Program-made: the position numbers and the translations under genes
The notes under the pieces: generated by a model
What the model was told of the DNA's origin: nothing
Databases searched by the model: none
Seen by the model: only the letters and a program-made list of their open reading frames with translations
NCBI GenBank assembly: GCA_039915085.1
Contig: JBDSOC010000127.1
Span: 1-53,259 of the forward strand
Reading direction: 5' to 3'
DNA length: 53,259 nucleotides
Source: JACMLD01 sp039915085
GTDB taxonomy: Bacteria; Bacteroidota; Bacteroidia; Chitinophagales; Chitinophagaceae
Shown here: piece by piece, positions 26,245 through 35,345 of the stretch
Numbering within the stretch: the first letter of the stretch is position 1
Layout: each line of letters starts with the position of its first letter

Positions 26245-28165
26245 CATAAAAACAGAAGTTCGAAAACTGCTGGGTCCCATCGTTGTATTTGGGGCTGGCG
26301 GTTTTATAGGAAGTAATTTGTTCAGGTATATTCTGCAATACCGGGATGATGTATATGGGATTACTTCTACTTCATTTGTACCATGGAGAATTGATGATTT
26401 AAGGGAGGACAGGATCATAAGAGCTGATATTACCAACAGGAATGACCTTGTTAATTTATTCAGACAGCACAAGTTTAAAACAATCTTTGATTTAGCTGCT
26501 TATGGGGCCTATTCAAAACAAACGGATGTAAATTTAATTTACAAAACCAATGTTACAGGATTGCTTAATTTGCTGGAACTGACTGCTGGTTACAGCATTA
26601 AAGCTTTTGTACATGCCGGTAGTTCATCTGAGTATGGATTAAATTGTAAAGCGCCGTTGGAAAATGCCGAATTGCATCCCAATAGCCACTACGCTGTTAC
26701 AAAAGCCTCTGCTGCAAATATGGTAAAATACTATGGTACCATATTGCATTATCCTATTGTTAATTTGCGTTATTATTCAATTTATGGCGAATATGAAGAG
26801 CCTGACAGGCTGATACCCCGGATAATAGAAAAGGGGATCCAAAAAGAATATCCGCCACTTGTGCAACCGGAAATATCGAGAGACTTTGTATATATAGACG
26901 ATGCAGTGTATGCAACACTGCTGGCTGCGAATGCTGATTTTGATATTATTGGCGGCCAGTCAATCAATATAGCCTCCAATGTAAAAACAACAATAAGAGA
27001 TCTTGCAACTACCGCCAGGGAAATTTTTGATATTCCCGGCGAACCCGTGTGGGGAGATTTTGTAAACCGTAAGTGGGATTTGAAAGAATGGTATGGGAAC
27101 GCGTCCCTGGCCAAAAAAATATTGAACTGGGAAGCGGTAACCCCTTTAAAAGAAGGTTTAATAAAAACGTATAAGTGGCAGGCAGTCTATTCAAAGCCGC
27201 TGTATGAAAAGAAAGTATACCAGGACCAGATTCTGCATAAAATTACGGCTATCATTGCCTGCTATAATGATGCGCAGGCGATGCCAATCATGTATGAAAG
27301 ATTAGTAAAAACCTTTTATAAAATCAATGCAGATTATGAAATCATTTTTGTAAATGATTGCAGCCCTGACAATACTTCGGAAGTGTTGCTGGTGCTGGCG
27401 CAGCAGGACAGCCGGGTAACCGGAATAGAGCATTCCCGCAATTTTGGATCACAAAGCGCATTCATGAGTGGCATGGAAATAGCAACGGGTGATGCCGTTG
27501 TATTGCTGGATGGAGACCTGCAGGATCCCCCTGAATTAATAGAAGAATTTTATACCAGGTGGAAGGAGGGTAACGACGTAGTATACGGACAGCGGATCAA
27601 ACGAGATGGTAACAGGTTTTTAGTACGATTGTATAAATTGTTTTACAGGATATTCAGAAATTTATCCTACGTGCCCATACCATTGGATGCGGGCGATTTT
27701 TCTCTGATGGACAAAAAAGTAGTAAAAGAACTGGTAAAACTTCCGGAGACGGATCAATTCCTTAGAGGCCTCCGGGCCTGGGTTGGTTTTAAACAAGTGG
27801 GTGTTCCATACACCAGACCTGAAAGAATGTTTGGTGTAACAACCAATAGCTGGAGAAAAAATCTTGCTTGGGCAAGAAAAGCAATTTTCTCTTTTAGTTA
27901 TGTGCCCCTGGAATTGCTGACCTACCTGGGCTGGGTACTGACATTTGTTTCATTTGTAGCCATCCTTGTACAAATTGTTTTGTATTTTGCCGGTGTACCA
28001 GTACCGCACGGTATCACTTCCATTATTGTACTTATTTTATTCTTCGGAGGCCTTAATATGCTGGCTGTTTCCATTCTGGGTGAATACCAGGCAAAAATAT
28101 TAGAAGAGGTAAAAAAACGGCCAAAATTCATCAGGCGAAGAATCATTCAAGCCCCCAATGATTAA
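26231..28165 (+). CDS. fusion of NAD-dependent sugar epimerase/dehydratase and DPM1-like GT2
   Basis: Residues 1 to about 325 form an extended short-chain dehydrogenase of the NDP-sugar epimerase/dehydratase group: GAGGFIG (21-27), a Ser in GSSSEYG (131-137), and Tyr154/Lys158 of the YxxxK catalytic pair. Residues about 336-644 form a GT2 enzyme of the dolichyl/undecaprenyl-phosphate glycosyltransferase (DPM1/ArnC-like) type: AIIACYNDA, FVNDCSPDNT (374-383), LLDGDLQDPPE (425-435) and two C-terminal membrane helices (about 566-590 and 603-625). The fused protein could make an NDP-sugar and load it onto a polyprenyl phosphate. The start overlaps the transketolase subunit by 14 bp. Confidence 0.93.
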   Translation: MLEVNIKTEVRKLLGPIVVFGAGGFIGSNLFRYILQYRDDVYGITSTSFVPWRIDDLREDRIIRADITNRNDLVNLFRQHKFKTIFDLAAYGAYSKQTDVNLIYKTNVTGLLNLLELTAGYSIKAFVHAGSSSEYGLNCKAPLENAELHPNSHYAVTKASAANMVKYYGTILHYPIVNLRYYSIYGEYEEPDRLIPRIIEKGIQKEYPPLVQPEISRDFVYIDDAVYATLLAANADFDIIGGQSINIASNVKTTIRDLATTAREIFDIPGEPVWGDFVNRKWDLKEWYGNASLAKKILNWEAVTPLKEGLIKTYKWQAVYSKPLYEKKVYQDQILHKITAIIACYNDAQAMPIMYERLVKTFYKINADYEIIFVNDCSPDNTSEVLLVLAQQDSRVTGIEHSRNFGSQSAFMSGMEIATGDAVVLLDGDLQDPPELIEEFYTRWKEGNDVVYGQRIKRDGNRFLVRLYKLFYRIFRNLSYVPIPLDAGDFSLMDKKVVKELVKLPETDQFLRGLRAWVGFKQVGVPYTRPERMFGVTTNSWRKNLAWARKAIFSFSYVPLELLTYLGWVLTFVSFVAILVQIVLYFAGVPVPHGITSIIVLILFFGGLNMLAVSILGEYQAKILEEVKKRPKFIRRRIIQAPND

Positions 28166-28907
28166 TATGAGTGAAAAATTTCAACCCGTTTCAAATACGC
28201 CTCCTGTTGGATTTGCAGGAAAAATAAAATTCTATGGCAGAATGTTATTGGATCTGCAGATACTGACAATATTTAAGGATGTTAAAAAATTACTGCCCAC
28301 TTTTACAGGCAATGTGCTGGATATTGGATGCGGGCAGTCTCCGTATAAATTTCTTTTGAACAAAGATAAAACGCGTTACTATGGTATTGACATTATTGAA
28401 GCAACCGAATTTGGCTACCACAATCCCGATGTTACATCGTTTGACGGAAAGCATATTCCCTTTAAAGATGAAATGTTTAATGCAGTTATCTGTACCGAAG
28501 TACTGGAGCATGTACAGGAATACCAGTATCTGATTGATGAAATTTACAGAACAACCAAAAAGAATGCGGATATTATTGTAACCATCCCATGGTCAGCACG
28601 GTATCATTATATTCCCCACGATTATTTCCGGTATACACCCAGCAGCCTTAAGACGATGTTTGCAAAATTTTCTGAGGTCACTATTTTGCCCAGGGCAACA
28701 GATATTGCAGTAATAGGTTCTAAAATGATTGTTTTATTTGTAGCAGGTTTTTTTCCTGCTAAACCCTGGAAATATATTTTTCTTCCGATTTACATAACAG
28801 GATTGCCATTATTGGCGCTGGCCGTTTTTATGGCCCATCTTGCAATTGCGTTCGGAATAGGAAACAATGAAGATCCGCTTGGCTATACCATTGTGATAAA
28901 AAAATAA
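28158..28907 (+). CDS. SAM-dependent methyltransferase, class I
   Basis: This 249-residue protein has motif I VLDIGCGQSPYKFLL (near 50-64), an acidic YYGIDIIE strand and CTEVLEHVQEY (near 112-122), typical of the methyltransferase type 11 group. The C-terminus has a hydrophobic stretch (about 195-235) that may hold it at the membrane. The first ATG overlaps the upstream stop by 8 bp; an ATG at 28167 (MSEKFQ) is also possible. Its neighbours suggest that it modifies a sugar or a lipid-linked intermediate of the same pathway, but the acceptor is unknown. Confidence 0.88.
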   Translation: MINMSEKFQPVSNTPPVGFAGKIKFYGRMLLDLQILTIFKDVKKLLPTFTGNVLDIGCGQSPYKFLLNKDKTRYYGIDIIEATEFGYHNPDVTSFDGKHIPFKDEMFNAVICTEVLEHVQEYQYLIDEIYRTTKKNADIIVTIPWSARYHYIPHDYFRYTPSSLKTMFAKFSEVTILPRATDIAVIGSKMIVLFVAGFFPAKPWKYIFLPIYITGLPLLALAVFMAHLAIAFGIGNNEDPLGYTIVIKK

Positions 28908-28923
28908 AATTAATGAATAGTTT

Positions 28924-29649
28924 ATGTCAGCTATAAAAGACGACAGGGGATTTAACCAGATATTTGAACAAAGCGAAGGCAACCTGGTGCGCCTGAAAAG
29001 ACGGGCTGACTGGATGATAGGAGAGATGGATGTGCAAGTGGGTAAAAAAGTCCTGGAAGTTGGTTGTGGTACCGGGTATGTTGCTTTTACTATTGCGCAG
29101 CAAACTCAAATGCAGGTGCTGGGTTCTGATTTATGTGTGCCTTTTATAGAAGAAGCAAAGACAAAGTACAGCCTGCCCAACCTGTTGTTTGAAGCGCTTG
29201 ATTTTAATAAAGCGGCCGAAAGCATTCATAATAAATTTGATTACATAATTGGCAATGGCATCCTGCATCATTTGTATTATAACCTGGACGATGTGTTTAT
29301 AACATTCAGAAAGATACTGAATCCGGGCAGCAAAATAATATTTATGGAACCCAATCTTTACAACCCGTATGTAGCAGCCATTTTCAAAAATAAATATTTG
29401 CGTAAAAAAGCAAGCCTGGAACCGGATGAAATGGCTTTTTCAAAAAAATTTATTAAGGAAAAATTGAAAAAAGCCCATTTTATAAATATTAATGTCGGCT
29501 ATAAAGATTTTCTGTTACCTGGCATACCAAACTGGATGATCAAACCATCCATAGCAATTGAAAGCTTTTTAGAAAAAACACCATTGGATATAATAAGTCA
29601 ATCAATATTAATTAGTGCAATTAAAGGGCCTGACAGGGAAGGCCAGTAA
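28924..29649 (+). CDS. SAM-dependent methyltransferase, class I
   Basis: The 241-residue protein shows motif I VLEVGCGTGYVAFTI (near 42-56) and the GNGILHHLYYNLDDVF segment (near 111-126), where the post-I HH pair is common in this group. There is no signal or membrane segment. It follows the previous methyltransferase by 16 bp and precedes the membrane glycosyltransferase-like gene by 58 bp. It is unlike its neighbour in sequence, so two different positions or steps are likely. The substrate cannot be assigned. Confidence 0.88.
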   Translation: MSAIKDDRGFNQIFEQSEGNLVRLKRRADWMIGEMDVQVGKKVLEVGCGTGYVAFTIAQQTQMQVLGSDLCVPFIEEAKTKYSLPNLLFEALDFNKAAESIHNKFDYIIGNGILHHLYYNLDDVFITFRKILNPGSKIIFMEPNLYNPYVAAIFKNKYLRKKASLEPDEMAFSKKFIKEKLKKAHFININVGYKDFLLPGIPNWMIKPSIAIESFLEKTPLDIISQSILISAIKGPDREGQ

Positions 29650-29707
29650 GAAAATTAAAATTACCCTTTTTATAAACCAATGATTTTTGCGCTTCAAATA
29701 AATTGTA

Positions 29708-31729
29708 ATGACTTTAGACGCCAGGCATTCATTAAACAAGTCCTTCAACTATACGTTTGTATTATTTGCAGCAATGACGCCGGTGCTCATTTATTTTTAT
29801 TTTTTGCAATGGAAGACCGGCACCATGTACGGAGATGATCTATATATATTTAAAAACCACGAAGCCTTAAGTAATTTTTCTGAAAAGATCAGTATGCCTG
29901 TATCATTTGGCAAATACCGGCCAGTGCATGGATTGAGTATGCATTTCCTGATTGAGATTTTTCAGAAACATATAAACGGCTATTACGCTTTTAACATTGG
30001 CATACAGGCATTGAATACCTTTTTGTTTGCTCTTGTAATAAACCTGTTTGTACGATCTTTTTATCTGTCTTTACTTTTTGGGCTGACCGTTGGATTGTCA
30101 AGATTCGCCTATTTTAATATTACGCAACTATTAAACGGTGGAGCTTTAGAAGGGCTGGCCATGACTTTTTTCCTTGCTTCTTTATTTTTTTTTGTAAGAA
30201 CGCTCATTCGTAATGATTACCCGCCTAAACGACAACAAAGAGAAATTATCCTGGGTGTTTTGTTTGCCAATTTAAGCATCTATACTCACGAACGCTACAT
30301 TGTATTATTGCCTTTTATCATTCTCCTGGTATTTCTTTACCCGGGCTTGCAAAAACTTACTGCAAAACAAAAAATAAGTATCATCATTCTTGTGCTGGGC
30401 TCGATTGTGCTAAATGTTGTTTTAAAAAAAGCGGTATACGGAATGCCATTTTTCGTAGGCACTGGCGGTACCAATATTAGTTTTTCATTTTCTTCTGCTA
30501 TGAGTTTTTTTATGGAAGCTGTTTTATCTGTATTCCAGATAAATACAGGGCCCTCATACCTGGTAGGTATACAATTTGCTGATTTGCCATTCTTTGACAA
30601 ATTCCTGGCTTCCACGCTTGTTACGTGTGTTCTTGCTGTATTGGTGATCTATTTCCGAAATACAAAGAAGGCCTTTGTTCTAAAAAATAAAGTGCGCATT
30701 AATCATTTTTGGTTATTGATATCTTTAATGGTGCTGTTGGGCTTATTTTTGGTTCCTGCTGTAGTCACGGTTCGTCTTGAACAGCGTTGGTTGCAGGCTT
30801 CCTATGCAATCTTCGTTTTAATTGTAATAGCCGCCTGTACCAGTTTTCAATTCAGTAACAATACTACCAGGAACCTGCTGCTCCCATTCTTTCTTATATT
30901 ATTGCTTTGGGTGGATTTTAATTATTTAAAAAAGGGAGCAAATAATATATACATTGCTTACGCTCAGAAATCAGCGAGTGAGTTTGAACGGGCTGTCACT
31001 GATGGTACCATACGGCCGGGTACAAAGAACATTTATATATGGGAAAAACAACGCGATGCAAACTCGGAAAGTACTATCAGCTGGATACTGGGAGAGGGAT
31101 ATTTTTTTGATTTCTATCAAAGCCAAAGTAAAAAAGTGTTTTATATAGATTCTAAATATCCGGGAAAAACTACTTTTCCTGATACCGCATTGGCAGGTTT
31201 TAATAAATATACTGATCAGGTAATAAATTCAGACAATGGCATAACTGACATAACAAGCGATTATTTACAGGGTTCACCGGACTATTTCAGGCGGAGCCGC
31301 AAGATTGTTGCAGGTGATAGCAGTCAGTATTTCCTTAAACAATTTTTGATTAGTGCCGCTAATCTTAACAGGTTTTCCATAACAGGATTTTATGATAACG
31401 AAAATGGTATCCGGTGGACCAATGGTAATGCAGCTATCAGGTTAGTCAAAAATAATATCATAAAAGATACTTTGACACTTATTCTGAATATTTACCGGCC
31501 ATCCGTTAGTAAAAACATTATTCCAAAAATAGTATTGCAGGCCATTAATGACAGCAGTCATGCACCGTTTTTTTCGTTGAGGGAAGGGAACAAGTACACT
31601 TTCAAATTCTGTTTTTCCGAATTAACAGCCATTCAAAAAATAAATATCTTATCCGACACCATCCCACCGTCTCCGCCTGATCAAAGAATATTATCATTCC
31701 CGTTTGTAAGTCTCGAAATCAGAAAGTAA
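29708..31729 (+). CDS. polytopic membrane protein, probable GT-C-type glycosyltransferase
   Basis: The 673-residue protein has about eleven hydrophobic segments in residues 15-420. A short acidic loop after the first (MYGDDLYIFKNHE, near 39-51) matches the position of the catalytic Asp/Glu in GT-C enzymes of the PMT/ArnT type. Residues about 430-673 form a soluble, probably periplasmic, domain. GT-C enzymes take sugars from polyprenyl-phosphate donors, which fits the DPM1-like domain encoded in the same operon. The assignment rests on architecture; no full family motif was seen. It is the last gene of the plus-strand operon and converges with the next gene 30 bp away. Confidence 0.72.
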   Translation: MTLDARHSLNKSFNYTFVLFAAMTPVLIYFYFLQWKTGTMYGDDLYIFKNHEALSNFSEKISMPVSFGKYRPVHGLSMHFLIEIFQKHINGYYAFNIGIQALNTFLFALVINLFVRSFYLSLLFGLTVGLSRFAYFNITQLLNGGALEGLAMTFFLASLFFFVRTLIRNDYPPKRQQREIILGVLFANLSIYTHERYIVLLPFIILLVFLYPGLQKLTAKQKISIIILVLGSIVLNVVLKKAVYGMPFFVGTGGTNISFSFSSAMSFFMEAVLSVFQINTGPSYLVGIQFADLPFFDKFLASTLVTCVLAVLVIYFRNTKKAFVLKNKVRINHFWLLISLMVLLGLFLVPAVVTVRLEQRWLQASYAIFVLIVIAACTSFQFSNNTTRNLLLPFFLILLLWVDFNYLKKGANNIYIAYAQKSASEFERAVTDGTIRPGTKNIYIWEKQRDANSESTISWILGEGYFFDFYQSQSKKVFYIDSKYPGKTTFPDTALAGFNKYTDQVINSDNGITDITSDYLQGSPDYFRRSRKIVAGDSSQYFLKQFLISAANLNRFSITGFYDNENGIRWTNGNAAIRLVKNNIIKDTLTLILNIYRPSVSKNIIPKIVLQAINDSSHAPFFSLREGNKYTFKFCFSELTAIQKINILSDTIPPSPPDQRILSFPFVSLEIRK

Positions 31730-31759
31730 AGTATTATTGTAAATCAAAAAATACTGGCT

Positions 31760-33316
31760 TTAGTTTTCAGCTATTTTCAGCGAGATTAAACCTATTCCAA
31801 GGGCTCTCAAATCCGGGCCATGTTCGTATTGGGGTTGTCTGCGATTTGGCATCATGAATTTTATTTCAAGCGCTGTTTTGTTTACCGGAATAGTAAAAGG
31901 TATATTAATACTAACCTTACTTACTAACTGGCCTGCCTCATTATCATATTTCAATGAACTGATCAATTTCCCGTTTAACAGTATTTCAACCAAGGTATGT
32001 TTATATAGGGGTGAATGGTATACCAGCATATTCAGGGTTAATAAAAGATTTGTTTTCTCTGCCTGTTTCAAGGGTATTATTACGGCCGCATCTTCACATG
32101 AACTCCAGGTACAATCTGTATCCGGGTAGCTCCAGCCATAAGTCAGGTATCGGGTACCAGCGAACACGCCGGCCAGGGCTTTGTCATTTGTAAATTTTAA
32201 TTCTCGGTTCAGCTGATAAGCAGGCTGGCCTGCATTCAAAGCCTCATCTCTTTCGCCGGAACCCACCCAGTTGTCTTTTATAAAAAGATCTACATCATAG
32301 ACAGGTGGCGGCTGCAGCGGTTCCCGTATACAAAAAGCGGGGCTCCAGTGCTTATGCATGCTGGTATTTGCTAAATGTTCATTTCCCATTACAGCCAGCA
32401 TGGTTGTTGGTTTTAAAATACCATCAGAAATCAGCTGTTCATTGGTTGTCTCTATATAATCAATGAATTTTGTATCCTGTGGGTTTGCCGGATCAAAATT
32501 GGGCCCGAAACCCCTGTCAATAAAAGTGTCAGTGAGGTTGCCATATCCATAGAAAACCTCAAACGAAAACATACTGACTAATAATGGTAGTATATCCTGC
32601 GCCCTGATTCCTTCAAACCCTTCAGCAGAACAGTCCCAGTTATCATAATAGTCATCATACTTATTTAACTGGTGATGAAATTTATATTTGCGGGGTAAGG
32701 TCTTCCATATTTTACGGATAAATACCAGGGCCTCGGGCCAGCGCATATGACCGTTTCTTCCAATAATATCGGCCGTTAAAAATCTTCCGTTTTGCGCAAG
32801 ATTTTTTTTGATGATGTTAAATAACAGTTCCAGATCCAGGATATGATGCAGTGAATGATGAGCCATTACACCTGCAAAAGAGTAGCTGGGTTTCCAGCTG
32901 TTAATATCTATCTGTGCTGCAGTTATGATGTCACCCAATTGTTCGGTATCAATTTTTTTTCGGGCTTTCTCAATTAGTACAGGGGAAAGTTCAAGACATA
33001 TAAAAAAAAAGTTTTTTACATTTTTAGCTATAAGTTCTTTTACTATGGCAATTTCTATAGATGAATCTCCGGACCCTATGCTTACCAGGAAATTACTTTC
33101 TGATTCTTCTAAACATCGCTGAAAATAATCCGCGTAAAAAGAGGTTAAATTTTTTTTCCCGGTGACAGCGGCGGATTTAGAGGCATTATGTTTTACTGAC
33201 CAATAGTCAAAAACAGGAGGCAGGTCGTGCATAAGCTCAGTTTCCTTATATTGATCCACCTGCCGGGCAACCAAATCTGAATAATGAACACTGTCTGTAA
33301 GAATAGGCCTTACCAT
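31760..33316 (-). CDS. large SAM-dependent methyltransferase with C-terminal beta domain
   Basis: Residues about 60-270 of this 518-residue protein form a class I methyltransferase with FLVSIGSGDSSIEIAI (near 76-91) and MAHHSLHHILDLELLF (near 151-166). Residues about 340-518 are beta-rich and look like a jelly-roll or sandwich domain of unknown role; this part may bind a sugar. There is no signal peptide. It stands alone on the minus strand between two glycan operons, with a clear gap on its upstream side, and so probably has its own promoter. Its target may be the same surface glycan. Confidence 0.82.
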   Translation of the reverse strand: MVRPILTDSVHYSDLVARQVDQYKETELMHDLPPVFDYWSVKHNASKSAAVTGKKNLTSFYADYFQRCLEESESNFLVSIGSGDSSIEIAIVKELIAKNVKNFFFICLELSPVLIEKARKKIDTEQLGDIITAAQIDINSWKPSYSFAGVMAHHSLHHILDLELLFNIIKKNLAQNGRFLTADIIGRNGHMRWPEALVFIRKIWKTLPRKYKFHHQLNKYDDYYDNWDCSAEGFEGIRAQDILPLLVSMFSFEVFYGYGNLTDTFIDRGFGPNFDPANPQDTKFIDYIETTNEQLISDGILKPTTMLAVMGNEHLANTSMHKHWSPAFCIREPLQPPPVYDVDLFIKDNWVGSGERDEALNAGQPAYQLNRELKFTNDKALAGVFAGTRYLTYGWSYPDTDCTWSSCEDAAVIIPLKQAEKTNLLLTLNMLVYHSPLYKHTLVEILLNGKLISSLKYDNEAGQLVSKVSINIPFTIPVNKTALEIKFMMPNRRQPQYEHGPDLRALGIGLISLKIAEN

Positions 33317-33907
33317 GGTAAAGATATTAGTACTTAAAACGTAAAATTTCTATGTTTCAGGCAAAATAGCGAATTACGCATACATCCTTACTATTATAAA
33401 AATATTTTTTGCTAACTGTGCATTGTGCTGGTATTTTTCTTCCGGAAAAGTCCTGTAAAAAAGCGCAAACCTGGAGAAAATTGGTTTAATTGGTGAGCTT
33501 AGTAAAGAAGGTGAATTTATTTTCAACTTTTATTCAAGCGATTAATTAACAGTAAAAGAATTGCTATTTTATCGTAAAAAAACCGATGCTCCACCGATTG
33601 CCGGCGTTGTCTTTCTTTTATACAAGCCTGGAAATTAGAAAACAGAATTTTGACAACAGAATATTCGTATCGTGATTGCATTTTTATGTTTATTCTATCC
33701 GTATTATGAATTATCACAAAAACCGGGTTTTTAGATTCTTATTATGCATCAGGGTATTGCAAGCAGCTAAAGCGTCAGCTGAAAATAACGAATGATGTTT
33801 TTATAAAGCAGGCATTTTTCTCGGATGGTATAAATTCTTCCCAGTCCTGGCAAGGATTCTTAATGGCATTGCGCTGATGAATTTTTGATCGCAATACGTT
33901 TCAGCGG
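33317..33907. other. 591-bp intergenic region, nothing clear
   Basis: This gap lies upstream of the large methyltransferase gene and downstream of the minus-strand GT group. I see no protein-like reading frame and no convincing terminator. The only symmetrical element is a short AAAAACCGGGTTTTT-like palindrome near 33718-33732, which has no room for a loop. It probably contains the methyltransferase promoter. Confidence 0.4.
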
Positions 33908-34219
33908 TTAATGTTTTCTCAGTAATTTTTCACGAATCGTACCTAAAAAACTTCTTTTTTCATAGGTGAGTTTATACCATTCAATATCATTTTGGAATTT
34001 ACTGAGGTCTCCCAGTAATTTATTTATCAGCTGGCTGTTTCCCTCCGCCTGGTACTGTGCTTTTTCCAATGCTTCTTTTAACAAAATTATTTCACGATCT
34101 TTCTTTTCAGTTTCCGCAGTTAAATCACGGATGTTTTTTTCCAGGTAGTGTTTGATTTGATTCAAACTGTCCTTTAGTTCCCTGTTGTGGTTAAGCAAAG
34201 TATTTCCATTCTCTATCAT
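33908..34219 (-). CDS. coiled-coil glycan-locus accessory protein
   Basis: Taking the ATG at 34219 gives 103 residues, 10 bp after the GT4 gene stop; a longer form would overlap that gene by 56 bp and is unlikely. Residues about 8-80 are a coiled coil with regular Leu/Ile/Lys/Glu heptads. The tail IEWYKLTYEKRSFLGTIREK (about 79-98) resembles linkers and tails beside coiled coils in Bacteroidota glycosyltransferases, such as that in the 1028-residue fusion in this locus. Here it is encoded as a separate small protein, perhaps a scaffold for the two transferases encoded just upstream. Confidence 0.65.
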   Translation of the reverse strand: MIENGNTLLNHNRELKDSLNQIKHYLEKNIRDLTAETEKKDREIILLKEALEKAQYQAEGNSQLINKLLGDLSKFQNDIEWYKLTYEKRSFLGTIREKLLRKH

Positions 34220-34229
34220 GAAGTTTAGT

Positions 34230-35345
34230 TTAACTGGATAAAATAAGTTCAGGCATAAAGCATGCCTGTTGATAAAGTTTTTCATAACGGCTGAACGTAT
34301 CGGCCAGGTTAAAATTTTTCTTGCAATGTGAGCCAGAGTGCTGACCCATTATTTTTAGCATGCTGGCATTATTATAAAACTGCAATATGCTGTAAATAGC
34401 ATCATTTTCATCAGAAAAAGCCGCCCCGTTCAGGCTATTGATAAGGTCTTTGTTACCAATACAATCAGTTAGCAAAACGGGCATATTCATTGCCAATGCC
34501 TCCAGTACTGCAAAAGGTAAACCTTCATACTTTGACGTAGAAATATACAAATCCGCTGCAGCTACCAGATCATTTGCTTTGCCGGAAGGTAACCAGCCGG
34601 TTACCCGTATATTGCTTGCTGTAAGTAAATTTCTTGCTTCGCCATCACCCACCCATAAAAATTCAAAGTCTGTAAGTTCTTCAAAGTAGGTTGCAATCCG
34701 GTTGAAAAGTACCGGATTTTTCTGATCTACAATCCGGCCACTGGTAACAATTCTGAAACCTGTATGCTTCTTTAGCGGCTTTTTGTACCGCATAATTTTT
34801 TTATACTGGATACCATTGTTAATAGTGATTGCATTGATGCCAGCTTTTTCATAGGCTTTTTGTTCAGAAGGAGAGCAGCATACTATCCTGCCACCAAAGA
34901 CAGATGCCAGCTTTTCAAGTTTTTTATAAATAAAATTGGAAATCAAATTATTGCCAGCCATAAACGGGGCGCCATTTGGCGTATATATAACAAGATGCTG
35001 AATACCTAATAATCTGCAAACAATTCTTCCTATGAAACCTCCTTTTGAGCAGTGCAGATGAACAACATCCAGCAATTTTTTATCTTTTAACCGCTTTAGT
35101 ATAGTATAGAGTTCAATAAAAGCTGCTATGTCTTTTTGAATATTCAGGCTTCTCCGTGCTGATGGCCAACGGATAAATCTTACGTTGGGATATGCAAATC
35201 TTTTTTTAACAACTGGTAACGGAGTCAGGTGCTCCCTTGAACCATGTACGATAAGGTGCGTATCCTCCGGTAAATTTTCTACCAGAGATGTAAGAAAAGT
35301 TACCATTCCTCCTGCCAATGGTTCTATAACATGAACTATTTTCAT
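34230..35345 (-). CDS. glycosyltransferase family 4
   Basis: This 371-residue GT-B fold enzyme starts MKIVHVIEPLAGGMVTFL with the usual glycine loop. It carries the C-terminal donor domain with GRIVDQKNP (near 206-214), ISTSKYEGLPFAVLEALAMN (near 270-289), where Glu277 and Glu284 occupy the EX7E motif, and a final helix. It probably adds a hexose from an NDP-sugar to the growing lipid-linked chain. It overlaps the upstream GT2 gene by 4 bp (ATGA) and is followed by a coiled-coil gene. Confidence 0.93.
   Translation of the reverse strand: MKIVHVIEPLAGGMVTFLTSLVENLPEDTHLIVHGSREHLTPLPVVKKRFAYPNVRFIRWPSARRSLNIQKDIAAFIELYTILKRLKDKKLLDVVHLHCSKGGFIGRIVCRLLGIQHLVIYTPNGAPFMAGNNLISNFIYKKLEKLASVFGGRIVCCSPSEQKAYEKAGINAITINNGIQYKKIMRYKKPLKKHTGFRIVTSGRIVDQKNPVLFNRIATYFEELTDFEFLWVGDGEARNLLTASNIRVTGWLPSGKANDLVAAADLYISTSKYEGLPFAVLEALAMNMPVLLTDCIGNKDLINSLNGAAFSDENDAIYSILQFYNNASMLKIMGQHSGSHCKKNFNLADTFSRYEKLYQQACFMPELILSS

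Noticed and set aside
33523..33717. A 64-codon minus-strand reading frame in the 33317-33907 gap
   Set aside because: It has no recognisable motif, poor amino acid balance and no neighbour relation; treated as chance.
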